Shown here one piece after another: positions 12,350-23,399 of a stretch of DNA of 64,000 nucleotides (its first letter is position 1; the number at the start of each line of letters is the position of its first letter). The notes below the pieces were generated by a model, which did no database searches, was not told the origin of the DNA, and saw only the letters and a program-made list of their open reading frames with translations. Source of the stretch: Diphasiastrum complanatum (taxonomy: Eukaryota > Streptophyta > Lycopodiopsida > Lycopodiales > Lycopodiaceae); NCBI GenBank assembly GCA_029204225.1, contig CM055111.1:26881540-26945539 (forward strand), in the 5' to 3' direction. Made by a program: the position numbers and the translations under genes.

Positions 12350-13091
12350 CTACCTAAGGTTACCATGCATTTTAATCCATTTAAGTGAAAACTACTCATC
12401 AACCTTGAGCTAGAAATTGTCAAGATCCATTTTCCTAGCTATCTTGTCCAATTTTGGATCAAAAGAGATCAAAAGGACATTGATTGGGTCTGACCTGGTA
12501 CTGTATGAAATCAGGTGTTCAGACACGTGTGAGGAACATCCAATTTTAGTTTGGAAGTTTTCTCTCATGCTTGATCCATTTATCTTGCTTGATAGCTTTT
12601 TTTAAGGTAGTTTCTGACGCAATCAGTTTCATTCCATTTGGTTGAGCCAATCAGAAGTTATAAGCTTTTTAAGAGGGTTAGGTAGGGCACCTAGACCTGG
12701 GTGGACACATTTGGTTTGGTCAAGAGATTGCCTAGTCGATCCAAAATCACAGTTGAATGCTTACCAATCTCATCTATATGTGATCTAGGCATTGTTTTGA
12801 GATCTTAGCCATTTTGTTTCATGCAATATCATTGTATTTGAGTAAAATTTGGTTTCTTAGTGTACTTCACACGTGCTAAGAGTGTTTGATCCTAACTTTG
12901 CCCATAATCCATCATTTGATGTGAAATAGATCTTGTTTTAGAGAGATTTGTGTAGCTAGTGAGAATCAATTCACAAATAGTTGCAAGATCTTTCATAGGA
13001 GGAGATAGTACTTCATTATTGGATCCTATTGAGATTGTGTAGCAATATTTATTGTTCTTCATTTGAGTTTTCTTCACTTCAAACGTCTTCA

Positions 13092-14836
13092 ATGGGTTCA
13101 TCCTTGTTGGAACCAAGTGAAAGATTGTCCACTTCAAACTACTCAATTTGGAAAATGAGGATGGAGTCCATCTTGATCCTTCAAGACGCGATGGACATAG
13201 TTCTTGGCCTGGAAGAAGAACCACAAGTTCTTCAAGAGGTTAAAAAATACAAAAAGAGAGCTAGGATGACTCTCCACTATATTAAGATGAATGTCTCTAA
13301 TGAAATATTGAGGGAGATAGGTACTTGTACGACAGCCAAAGACTCAAGACTATCTATGAGGCTAAGAATACCTCTAGGCTTCTCACTCTTAGGAATCAAA
13401 TCTTTCAAAGTAGCCAAAAGAGTGATGAGAGTGCATCTAGTTATGTTTTGAGAGTAAAGGATATTCATAGAGAGCTTGCTTGTATTGGTGATTCCATCAA
13501 TCAAAATGAGCTAGTTCAAGTCATTCTCAATGGCTTGAGAAGTGAATTTGATAATCTTGTCCAATCCTATGCCATTAAGGAGGAGCTACCAAGTTTGGAG
13601 GCTCTCCAAAGTGTGCTAATATCAGCAGAATCAAGACTAGAGTACAAGCTCTTGAGGATGGACAAGCTTTCTCTCACTCATAATGATGGCAAAGCTCTCT
13701 TTGCCAAGGATAAGCACAAAGGGAGGAGCAAGAACCAACATCAACAATCCTCAAGCAAGGACAAAGTCAAATCCAAAGACAAAGATGAGGAGGAAGATGA
13801 TTCCTCTAATGCTTCATCATCCAAGCTCAAGTAGAAGAAGATCAAGTGATTTTATTGTGGCAAGAAAGGCCATTATGCCACCAATTGCTTCAAGAAGAAG
13901 AATCAACTCAAGCAAGCCAACATTACCAATGAGAAGGAAGACACTATTGCAAGTGATGGAGAGGGATCTCTTATGCTCTCTAGTTTCTCATCTACTCCTT
14001 TCAAGAAGGATGGCCTATGGTATATTGATAGTGGAGCCTCTTCACATATGTGTAGCTCCAAGGACTCTTTCTCTTGTATTGCACCTTATGATGGTGTCAA
14101 GAAATCAATATACACTGCAAATGATTTTGAATGTTCTATTGAAGGCATAGGGAACGTTCCCTTGAAGCTTGCATCCTCTAAAGTTCTTTCTCTTTCTAAA
14201 GCTCTTTATGTACCTAAGCTTACTAAGAATCTTATTAGTGTTGGCCAATTGCTTGATAATGGCCTTGATGTAAAATTCAATGCTGATACTTGCACTATCA
14301 AGAAGAATGATGAGATATTTGCATTAGGATCTAGATTTGGAGGCATCTATAAATTAGATCCAAATGAGTATGTGAATGCTTGTAATGTTGCTCTTGTGAA
14401 CAAGCTCTCTATGGAGGAATTATGGCATAGGAGGTTGGGACATCTCAACTACAAATCCATGCTCTCTATGATCGAAGAGGCCAAATCTATTGGCTTGCCA
14501 AAGTCATTCTCCAAGAAGATCAAGCCTTGTGAGGCTTGTGCTATTGCTAAATCTCACAAAAAGCCATTTACAAGATCTTCTATCAAAAGCAAGCATCCTT
14601 TTGAGTTAATCCACTCGGATGTGCATTTCTCATCAACTATAAGCAAGGGAGGAGCCACTTGTTTTGTTACTTTCATTGATGATTTCACAAGATTCACTTG
14701 GATATATCTTCTTGCTTCTAAATCTATGGTGTTTGATCATTTCCTTATTTTCAAAGCTTATGTAGAGAAGCAATTCTCATTCAAGATTAAAGCTTTTAGA
14801 AGTGATGGAGGTGGTGAATATATCTCCACTACATTA
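13092..14836 (+). mobile_element. copia D gag-protease-integrase, truncated
   Basis: Gag starts at ATG 13092 (MGSSLLEPSERLSTSNYSIW). A frameshift near 13325 moves it to a long open frame with the gag domain to 13834. The zinc knuckle follows at 13850: YCGKKGHYATNC, whose first Cys codon has become TGA (13847). The protease (about 14018) has an intact WYIDSGASSHMC. The integrase has LWHRRLGHLNY...CEACAIAK zinc ligands, the first Asp in LIHSDVHF and the second in FRSDGGGEYIST. It stops before the catalytic Glu, at the TA dinucleotide 14835-14836, where another element's terminal repeat starts. RT and RNase H are absent. Apart from the frameshift and two stops it is among the best preserved copia copies here. 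Confidence 0.9.
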
Positions 14837-14890
14837 GAGGAGTTCTCAATATCAAAAAGACCCGTTGTAAAGATACTTTTATTTATTTTT
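14837..14890 (+). mobile_element. terminal inverted repeat of a TA-target transposon
   Basis: From GAGGAGTTCTCAATATC through the GTTGTAAAGATACTTTT stretch the sequence matches, with few mismatches, the reverse complement of the right end of the MITE at 48849-49022. It begins immediately after a TA, as does that MITE. It interrupts the copia D integrase. The partner right end was not found in the window. Confidence 0.6.
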
Positions 14891-15259
14891 ATTTAGTTTC
14901 GACCGTCACCAAGCCCAATCAAAATGCACAGATTTGAAATCTACATAACATAGCTCAAATTAACTGAGAAATAAAAATAAAATATAGAAAACTATGAAAT
15001 TTGTATCCAGGCAGCATGGACGTATCCCATTGGTTTCTTCTTCCGGCCTGACACGTGCTAATCTGCCTGACGTCAATACCTCAAGTTAAATTTACTTGAC
15101 TATGCTGATTAGTATAGTGAATTTTTCTAACTATACTAGTTACAGTTATAGAAATACAGTATGTACAGTTACATAAAATATGGTATACGTAGTAATTGTG
15201 ACTATGTTGGCATTCACATTAGATTAAATGTGATACTGAAAATTGAAATTAAGTATCAT

Positions 15260-16650
15260 ATCAGAGAGATTTTTGGTGCCCAAGCTTTGAAAATACCAAT
15301 AGCAAGGAGACCCAGATCTACAAACGATTCTGTGATTCTTTACAATGAGAAAGATGAAGCTGATAACTGGAAGCCAACAAAATATATGAAGAACTCATGG
15401 GTATTGTTGCATCCATCATCAAAGAGCAATTTTCGACAGAAGAAAAGAGCTATTGGAAAGCAAAAATTTTGGAGTTTAAGACTACCCCGGGAGGTCAATC
15501 TATATCAGAAGTCTTAGTACAACATGTAATATGCATTCAGAAATCAAAGTACATGATATCAATCCTCATGATCATAAAAAATGTAATTGTAAGTATATCA
15601 AAACATATGCACTCTACAACAATCATAGGTGATTTTCTTTATTGATGCTCTTCAATTTATGATTTAAATGCTTCAACGTTGTTTTTTTTTTTTAGATTTA
15701 TATCCATCATGCATAAGTGAATGAGAGCCCGCACAATCACTTGCAGGAATATTAGACATGATTCACTCTGATGTTGGAAAGCTGCAATACAGAGGAAGAA
15801 GTCCAAAGGAATTTGCAGATTGTGGTATCTATTTTTATGAATCTTTATATACGCCACAAACAGATGGAAGTTTTGGCAAGCTCGAAGTAATTCCATTGCC
15901 TAGTTTTCAAAGTGATGAGTGGCCTACTCATGACAGCATTGTTTCTGAATCCTTGAGATGCAAGTTACTAATTGATATTAGAAATACTATGAAGATAAGC
16001 ACAGGCTCGAAAATTGTTCACCTAAGTTGGTTTATCTCATTACATATATTTGTTGATTTTTCTCGAGTGCTAGTGTTCGTAGGACACCAACTTTATTTGT
16101 TTGCAAGGATTTATCAGATGAGATTTTGTCAGACCTCATGGATCAAGGCTGGGATAGTAAAACAAATAATGATATAGAATGCAGGATTAAAAAGTCCTCG
16201 ATGATATTTCGTTATCATATCAAAAAGCAAATGCTCAGTCTCACATTTAGCTATCAAAGATACAAGAAAATTGAAGGTACATGGCTACCACTAGATCAAG
16301 ACTTTGAACTAAATGGTCACACAAATCGAATGGAGATAAGCATTATCTACAATGAGGAATATTTGAATATGGTTGAGGTGGAAGAACATTGGAAGCTTGA
16401 TTTTATCTCAACAGAGCTCATGCTATTACAAACCAATCTACCAACATATTTCAGATTTATCATCAACGGAAGACTCGTAAGTACTTTATGTTTATTGCCA
16501 TGTCAAGATAGAACAAAATAATAGAAAATGTCATCATTTACAATTGCTCATTCACTAATATTTGTCATGTCACAGATGCGAAACAGACAGAAGCTGATAA
16601 CGTGCTGCAAAGATCTACTTACAACAATCACCATTGTGGGAGAACAATAG
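15260..16650 (+). CDS. unrecognised spliced gene, convergent with the histone-Ulp1 gene
   Basis: I do not recognise the family. Likely exons are about 15364-15492 (EELMGIVASIIKEQF, then YWKAKILEFKTTPG), 15747-16010 (MIHSDVGKLQYRGRSPKEF, YESLYTPQTDGSF), about 16074-16476 (KDLSDEILSDLMDQGWDSK, IEGTWLPLDQDFEL, FRFIINGRL) and 16576-16650 (MRNRQKLITCCKDLL, then TAG). The donor at 16476/16477 is a consensus GTAAGT, the acceptor CACAG ends at 16575, and the phases match. The junction into 15747 also matches. The intron near 16030-16073 is unclear and would be unusually short. An AATAAA lies at about 16698, past the stop. Its 3' end faces that of the minus-strand gene at 16896. Confidence 0.55.
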
Positions 16651-16895
16651 TTTCAAATAAACTTTAGTAGAAACCTGTGTATACACTCTTTCATTCAATA
16701 AATGAAAGCCCAAGTTGGGCATCAATACATGTATTTTGTGCTCCCAAATTCATAAAATGGAACAGCATATGATATATAAATGTATATTTTTCTATGAATT
16801 CTATACATGTATTTTTTTCTATGCTATCTATATTTGTTCTGATCTTAATTTAGTACAACTACATCATCCTTTGCACCATCATCAATAAAGGGAGG

Positions 16896-18480
16896 CTAGA
16901 GCCTTGCCCTAGCCAGTATACTCATGATGATTTCTTGTCTGAATCTGTACACCTGGCTTGATGTGTACTTAGGAAGTGTAAACTGCAAATAGAACATTCA
17001 TGTATTAATAATGGCTAAAAACATCAACAAAATAGAAAACTAATCATGATTCCAAAATAAGAATACCCACAATTTATTACCTTAGAAATAGCTTTGCATT
17101 GTATAATGTGTACCAACCACAGCTGAAAGAATCATTTTGTTGTGGTGACTGCAAAATAATTCAGCACAAAAGAAATCAATTATGAAACAGAATGAATCAG
17201 AATAAAACAATTACATTAGAACACTGATTTCAACATGCTATTAAAAAAGACAGAGTTTATCTCCAAACTCACGATCTCCCAATCCACGGAATGAGGAACA
17301 TCTGTAGGAATATATTTACTTAAATATGACAGATATATATCTACATCCTTATGCGTATTTCTCGTCGAATTCATCTTGACACAAAAACCTTTGTTACTAC
17401 TATTTACAGATCTCTTAATAGAGACCAGGTTATAATGGTCACTGCAAAATAAGATTGAAAGTCCTTTAGCGACAATTCTGAGAACTATTTAAATTGAAAA
17501 TGCCAATATTAATGCATAAAACAAAAACAAGCATTTAATATATCTTACTTGATATGATAAGGGATGAGCAGATACTTTGTTGCTGGTGTGAATCCACTTG
17601 TCAGATACTGTGACAATGTGTCATTATTCTCCTTGAAGGCCTGGAGCAGAAAGTTACTCAGGACCAGCAACTCATTGGATGAATCTCTTGCAATGTCAAA
17701 TTGCAAGAGTGTCAGCCCGGACTCTATCACAGGATCACTGATAGAAGTCCGTCTATCTTTGAGATCCAAGCAATCTAGAACTCTAAAATTAATACTAAAA
17801 TCAAGTTCATCTAGTCTAAAACAAAAAGGAGTACCAATTATATCTATTGCATCGGATATGTCTTTCTCAAATTTAAGATACTCATCCGAATCTATATATG
17901 TATAAAAATTTGGAGGAGGAGGAGGAGGTGGATATGTAGTATCTATAGGAATTAAAGCGGTATCCAAAACAGCTGTAGCTATATTTACAGCATCATCAAC
18001 AACAACATTATCTATAATTTATTCCGGGTCAGGTTTCACAAAATCTATGGTGTCTTCAAATTTTACTTTCTTTGGAGCTCTCTTGGGGGCTCTCTGCTTC
18101 CTAGGGCGCTTCGTAGGAAGATCAGTCCTATCTACAGGAGTTGGCCTGGGAGCAGAAGGATGAGATACGTGTAACCTACAAAACCAATCCCTCATTCTCA
18201 TCCGGAGCTGAAAATCCTTGGGCATTATGGTGACTCTCTTGGAATGGATGGCAAGCAAAAATGAATTTTAAAAAAAAAGACTAAGGTAATCTTCAGCAGC
18301 CTCTTGATGGCACTGAAAGCACTGGGTGTAAATTTGACCAGCTGTCCAATTTCTTGTTATGTCAAACAGCACGGTAGAATGGAGCCCATGGGATCAACAG
18401 AGCAGTTGATCTCTAGTACTTGCGTATCTCAGAGAGTCACCTACTACGGTTGCGCGTTCTATGTCTAGCAGGAGGGGTAA
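16896..18480 (-). pseudogene. CENH3-like histone fold fused to a Ulp1-like cysteine peptidase
   Basis: The 5' part (18480-18190) reads LSEIRKY, LLIPWAPFYRAV, QEAAEDYL and AIHSKRVTIMPKDFQL, a histone H3 fold. LLIPxAPF is the centromeric-H3 form, not canonical LIRKLPF. The same frame continues through a basic stretch (TKRPRKQRAPKRAPKK) and a proline run into a Ulp1 (C48) domain: YLLIPYHINDHYNLVSI with the catalytic His, then SPQQNDSFSCGWY with the oxyanion Gln and nucleophile Cys. Inferred exons are 17549-18480, 17273-17441, 17081-17148 and 16896-16982; the first two joins keep frame with consensus sites and the last is off by one base. Stops at 18437, 18413, 18362 and 18019 and a frameshift near 18270-18360 disable it. 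Ulp1 enzymes cleave SUMO and similar tags; the position expected for the catalytic Asp may be Asn (KMNSTRNTH). Confidence 0.75.
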
Positions 18481-18659
18481 GGCTGAGGATGAGCCAAGAA
18501 AAATTTACTTGCAAAGTAATTAAAACAAGTCTTTAGCTTCATATTAGGCGCCACCAGTTGAGCAATTTTCGAGTATTTCTACAGACTATGTAGAAACACA
18601 AATAAAATTGCATAACTAAATAATGAAATAGATGGAGACTAAAAATCAATTATTTGGAT

Positions 18660-19557
18660 GAATCACTCCAGATAATAGAATAATCCAATGCTCCTCCTTA
18701 ATCTGAATCCATCAATGCCTCGACTTTCAACCTTAGTTCTGCACAAAACTTTTTGTGTGCATCCAAGCTTAGTGTCTTAGTAAAAACATCAATTGTCATA
18801 CATATTCAACTTCGCATGAGGATTGAGCCACTAAAGTTTGCTTCTTGCATGTCCAACTGATTGCTACTCCACACGCTATCAAACACCCTCTTGTTACGGA
18901 CTTGCTATCGTCTTTGTAGTTCGCCCAACTTGCATCACTGTCATTGTAGTGTTGCAACTCGAATCATTTTTCTTCTTTTTTACCTTGTAGGTCAATCCCA
19001 TATTTTGGGTGCCTTTGAAATATTGTAGAACTCGTTTCGCCATGTGCCAATGTGCCATGCCAAGATTCGAGGAGAATTGGCTCAATGCGTAGACAGGGGA
19101 AGGCCAAGTCTGGTCTGGTACAAATTGTAAGATACATCAGACTACTGTCTTTCGTTTCATGTTCTCCAATATTTGAGGTATGTTTGACATTTGACCTTTG
19201 CTTCGTTTCGCCTCGTCACCTTCGCAACAAAGTTGTAGGAGTTCACAATTTATGACAGTCGGCTCCTGTCACCTAGAATCACTGTTATGTTGTTTTCGAA
19301 TTCTCTGTAGCTGATCAAGACTTTCTTGTTGCAAGTGATATGTTAAGTTGCTCCTAAGTCAATGACTACATTGTAGTCTTTTCTCTCCATAGCTCAGTTG
19401 AACCCTTATCGAATATTGTGAAGGCTTCGTCACTCTTGTTTGCATCCTTCGACGAATCTGCAACATTGGCCTTTTCAGCCTTGTTTTTTCTTTTTGGGTT
19501 GAATCTGCAATCATATACAAAATGTCCCTTCTTCTTGTAGTGTATGCAAAGTAACAC
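18660..19557 (-). mobile_element. copia J, internally deleted (gag knuckle, protease, RNase H)
   Basis: Read on the minus strand, 19557-19366 carries a gag zinc knuckle CIHYKKKGHFVYDC with its second Cys replaced by Tyr. A protease remnant (VVIDLGAT, then VILGD) follows to about 19260. The sequence then jumps into the RT/RNase H junction: CTRPDLAF, SQFSSNLGMAHWHMAKRVLQ and YFKGTQNMGL at 19130-18960. The end is a degraded FTKTLSLDAHKKFC (about 18740). Integrase and most of RT are missing. The final segment matches 39610-39720 of copia E. Confidence 0.82.
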
Positions 19558-19880
19558 TGTTTCAGTTAATTTTGGACTTTTTTAATTTTTTTAGGACTGT
19601 TTTCTACATGTGGTACCAAAAGAGCCAAATACGAAAAACAATAAAAAATTACTAATTGTTGAAGTGGGATTTTCTCAAGTTCAAATCTCATTTCAATATA
19701 ACTATAAGCCAAACAAGACAAATTTGGTCAACGAGACCCAATTTAGTTTCTAAAATTTATTGATGTTTTTTTCCAATAGCTATGAGCACCTAGTACAATT
19801 GTAAATCCAAAATAAATTTGGTTTTGTGGTTTCAACCACGCATGCATCATTGCGATCTTTTTATCCTAAAAACTTTTGGC

Positions 19881-21580
19881 TCATGAACTGCAATAATCAA
19901 TAAATGACATTATTCCTTTCATGTCATCTGGATGTAGATCCTTCGTAAATGCTAGAAAAATGGCTTTCTCTTTTGAAGGTACACATTGCAACAATTTGAA
20001 AGGTTCACTCCATGCATTGTCTCCATCATTAGAATAGTATTTCCATTGCATGGTTGGCTCGCCATTCAACATTTGAAAACAAAAATAGTGTGTCCTTCTA
20101 AGCCATCATTTTCTTGAGCAATACAAGGATCTATAAATTGTTTCTAGTCTACCATTCGTTCCAGTATTTCTACTTCAGTGCTTTTGATACGACCGCCACC
20201 TATCTTTTCACCAATTCATGCTAGCATATCTGGCATTGTATGAACGAAGCGCGACTTCAAAGCCCTAGATGTGATACTGAATACCTGATTTGTCTTCATG
20301 TGTGTGGCCAACCAAAAGAAATCCCATTTCTACCTTTTGAAAGATGTTATGTGCCACTAACATACAACAAAGACGTATAAATTTGTTCTTATTCTCCCTC
20401 CAACAATTGTCAGCCTAAATACGTAAGATCGGAGGTGAGTTACCACGTGATGCTTGTACCTTTCTTATTGCTCACATTATTGATGTGGCAACTTGATTGC
20501 TATCATGAGCATGCAAGGTATCAATCCAAACATCACAGAGCAACTTGAATCCATGAACCAATACCCCACAAACATGTGTTTTCAAAAATTGATTGCCTTC
20601 TAATATGGGAGGAGTCTTGTTGAAACAGGATAATATTGTTGTATTTTGATCCATTCCATCAATGATAAGACACGTGGACTGTTCAAGATGGGATCTTGAC
20701 TCTTCTTTCCAATATTCATACAATTTTCTAGAATCAAAAACATGATGTAGATGACGACCTCTCAATGCAATATAGTGATCACGCATTCTAATGTCAGGAG
20801 TTGTCTCTATTTCATTTTTAAGGTCATCACATGTTTTGCATTTGGACATTCTTTGTCTTGTTGGAGTCTTGACATGTCCAAAGTCGTGTTTCCACATCTT
20901 GTAGAGCATGGATCTTGATTCTTCAGAAATACATGCGTCTTTAAGTTGTTTGTTTATAGTTTTGAAGACGTCATGTTTATGCATGCCGAGTGGGAGATGA
21001 TCTTTGCAAATAACAATGCCATCTTTTGATTTATGTTGCAGATGTGGTTGAGGCAATGCATGCTTTTCCAAAATCCCATGCATTATGGCCAACCCCAGCC
21101 ATTACAAGAGCCAAGACCTCTAGCAGCAATGCCAGAACCCCTCTAGAGACATAGCCTATAAAGGGTTATACTCACTTCCTCAGTCTTCATGAAACTCACG
21201 ACCTGCACTAATGATATCTTGCTCGCTTGCGAAGTTCCCCTTTCGAAGAATTTCCACGTCAGTTGAATGTGTCGGTGTTTCCATGAAACTTGTACACAAT
21301 GAAATAACGTACCTCAACAATTACTTGCCAAAACATTCCATGGAAGATTTCCAATAGATTCTGATATGCTTTTATGCATATAGCTTTACCATCCAATGTA
21401 GGTTTGAAACGCATTGCATCTGACTTTTCTCGTCTATGAAAAAAACATTTGAACACCTGCAATAATTGATTATGCTTGTCAGCTCCTCATTTTCTCCACA
21501 CACCTAGTCGCGAGTCTTCACATTCTTTGTAGGTAATTTGTCGAATGCACAACTTACTACAACATGGTTGCATCAACATT
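19881..21580 (-). pseudogene. DUF7869-type transposon protein, decayed
   Basis: Motifs in order on the minus strand are: a Cys cluster CCSKLCIRQ (about 21560); FKPTLDGKAICIKAYQNLL (about 21400); SKCKTCDDLKNEI (about 20830); LIIDGMDQNTTIL (about 20650); THVCGVLVHGF (about 20570); HDSN (about 20500); DNCWRENKNKFIR (about 20400); and GHTHED (about 20300). This is the conserved series of the DUF7869 family, widespread uncharacterised eukaryotic proteins thought to come from mobile elements, with an RNase H-like layout of acidic residues. A GT donor follows WQVIVE at 21316. Stops at several places, one just before the ENKN motif, show decay. The 63-codon piece at 20072-19881 continues the same alignment. 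Confidence 0.7.
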
Positions 21581-21695
21581 TCCCTTATATTTTTTTGACG
21601 ATAAAACATATTTTAATTTTTTGGTGCAACATAAGCAAGTACACATTTTCTTGAGGCTCTCTTTGTAGATCTTCCAAAAGTCCATCTGCTTGTGA

Positions 21696-22427
21696 CTATC
21701 TTGATCTTGCAGGATCGTTTGTCATATTAGCATCATGTAATATATTGCTTGTGTAATCATGTTCATCAAAATCGAATTCCGAAAAATCTAAATTACGTTG
21801 GGTAGATGCATTTGCACTTGCAAAAATTGATGATTTCGGTGTACGCTTTGTTTGAATGCTGATTTCAGAATGACATCTTTTATTTTTGTTGTTATCAAGA
21901 GCCTCTCCAACATCCTTCACACTTGTAAGAATATTCGAGTTATATGCTGATGCAGATATATTAGTGGGAGTGACCACATCCTCGACATCTATCAAGATAT
22001 CTGAATTATAGCTACTTGTTCTTGACATATTACGATCATGAGAAATATCTTTGATTCCTGTCACGATATCCGAGTTATAGTTATTTGATCTTGACATATT
22101 ACGACCTTGAGAAATATTTTCGATTCCTATCAAGATATTCAAGTTATAGTTACTTGATATTGTTGTATTGCAATCAACGAATCTGTTTTCTACATCTACT
22201 GACCTTGTCAACATTTTTTGGATGCTACCTCTTTTTGAACCACAAGGATGGCCCAACATTTTTCTCATGTTGTTTCTATTTGAACATTTAGAATAATACG
22301 TAAAACACTCACTCAATGGTTCACTAAATGATACATGTTTTTTCTTTTTAGAGTGCAAAGATAGCTTTGACAAACACCAAATCATTGTTTGATTTTGCAT
22401 GTAGAAAGGGTCTTCGTCATTTGTCAT
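21696..22427 (-). CDS. unrecognised Asn/Ser-rich protein with internal repeats
   Basis: An open frame of 243 codons from ATG 22427. It contains at least three diverged copies of a 25-30 residue unit around YNSDI..., for example NNYNSDIVTGIKDISHDR followed by SYNSDILIDVEDV. Basic N-terminal residues (KKKKHV) and an acidic C-terminus (EFDFDEHDYTS) bracket the repeats. I recognise no catalytic motif. It lies just upstream of and on the same strand as the DUF7869 remnant, so it may be the 5' exon of that gene or the element's second ORF. Confidence 0.45.
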   Translation of the reverse strand: MTNDEDPFYMQNQTMIWCLSKLSLHSKKKKHVSFSEPLSECFTYYSKCSNRNNMRKMLGHPCGSKRGSIQKMLTRSVDVENRFVDCNTTISSNYNLNILIGIENISQGRNMSRSNNYNSDIVTGIKDISHDRNMSRTSSYNSDILIDVEDVVTPTNISASAYNSNILTSVKDVGEALDNNKNKRCHSEISIQTKRTPKSSIFASANASTQRNLDFSEFDFDEHDYTSNILHDANMTNDPARSR

Positions 22428-22613
22428 CTGTCATGGCATTCACAATATTTCCTTCTGTTGTAATTGAAGTCACCTTCATGATAACAAGCAAGTTTTATTC
22501 ACTAGGATAGTAGCCTTTGAATTTAACAGTGAAAAATACTACCCTTTCAAAATCCATACAATCAACAATGTCATCAATGTTGTTTAATGGACACTTGGCA
22601 AGAACAAGTTCAT

Positions 22614-22900
22614 TCATTTTGAGAATATTTGCATTATCTCACAAGATTTTTCAATGACATCAAAGGAAATATAGTTGTAAACGTCTCCTAGGTGATCAAA
22701 ATCGCCGTGAAGGTATGGCAAAGGACAATCTATTTTAAACACCTTTGAAATTAGAACCACACTTTTATCCATACCAACTTCTCTGAAAAAACATGTTCCA
22801 CTTGATTCAGTAGTTAAGACATTTCCAAATGCAACCACTTCTTTCCAAAAAAATAAAACAATTGGAACATCTTCCTTCGAGCAGTCCATGTAGTGACCCT
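22614..22900 (-). CDS. terminal exon of an unrecognised gene
   Basis: After an AG acceptor near 22902 the frame reads HYMDCSKEDVPIVLFFWKEV, then FFREVGMDKSVVLISKV and SFDVIEKSCEIMQIFSK, ending in TGA. The hydrophobic stretch before the acceptor is intron sequence, not a membrane segment. No domain was recognised. Upstream is low-complexity sequence, so any earlier exon is lost or distant. Confidence 0.4.
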
Positions 22901-22984
22901 GAAATGTTAGGATTTGCAATGCTATCGCAAGTATATTTAGCAAAATTATGAAATTATAATAAATTTGTATAATAAACAAAATTA

Positions 22985-23190
22985 TGAAATCTTAGCCCTT
23001 AGCTCTTGGCCCTTAGCAAGTGGCCCTTAACTCGTAGTCCTTAGCCCATAGTCGTTGGCCCTTGCCCCTAGGCCCTTAGCCTTAACATTTCGCCCTTAAT
23101 TTATAGCTCTTGGCCCTTACCCCTAGGCCCTTGCCCCTAGGCCCTTAGCCCTTAACCCTAGCCCTTGTCCCTTAGTCCGTAGCCCCTAGT
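22985..23190. repeat. degenerate CCCTTAG/CCCTAGG minisatellite
   Basis: About twenty imperfect copies of a roughly 10-base unit around GGCCCTTAGC and GCCCCTAGGC. It resembles but does not match the plant telomere repeat CCCTAAA. Confidence 0.8.
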
Positions 23191-23399
23191 CCTTGACTTT
23201 TTTATATGTTTTGTGAACTTTTTATCTTGTCGTTATTCTTACTTTTGTATTTATTTAAGGTCTTTTACTAGTTTTTCTAATTAAGATTAAATCCTTTCAA
23301 CGCTTTCTAGATTTTTTTTGTAGGGTTTATAGTTTTTTAGAGGCTTGAAGTTTGTATTACGGTTCTTTTAAGATTTAGCACCATTTTTAACAAGTTTGT

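Noticed and set aside
22902-22979. Hydrophobic start of the 22.6-22.98 kb ORF as a signal peptide
   Set aside because: AT-rich intron sequence before a clear AG acceptor.
22985-23190. Interstitial telomere array
   Set aside because: Unit is CCCTTAG/CCCTAGG and irregular, not CCCTAAA.
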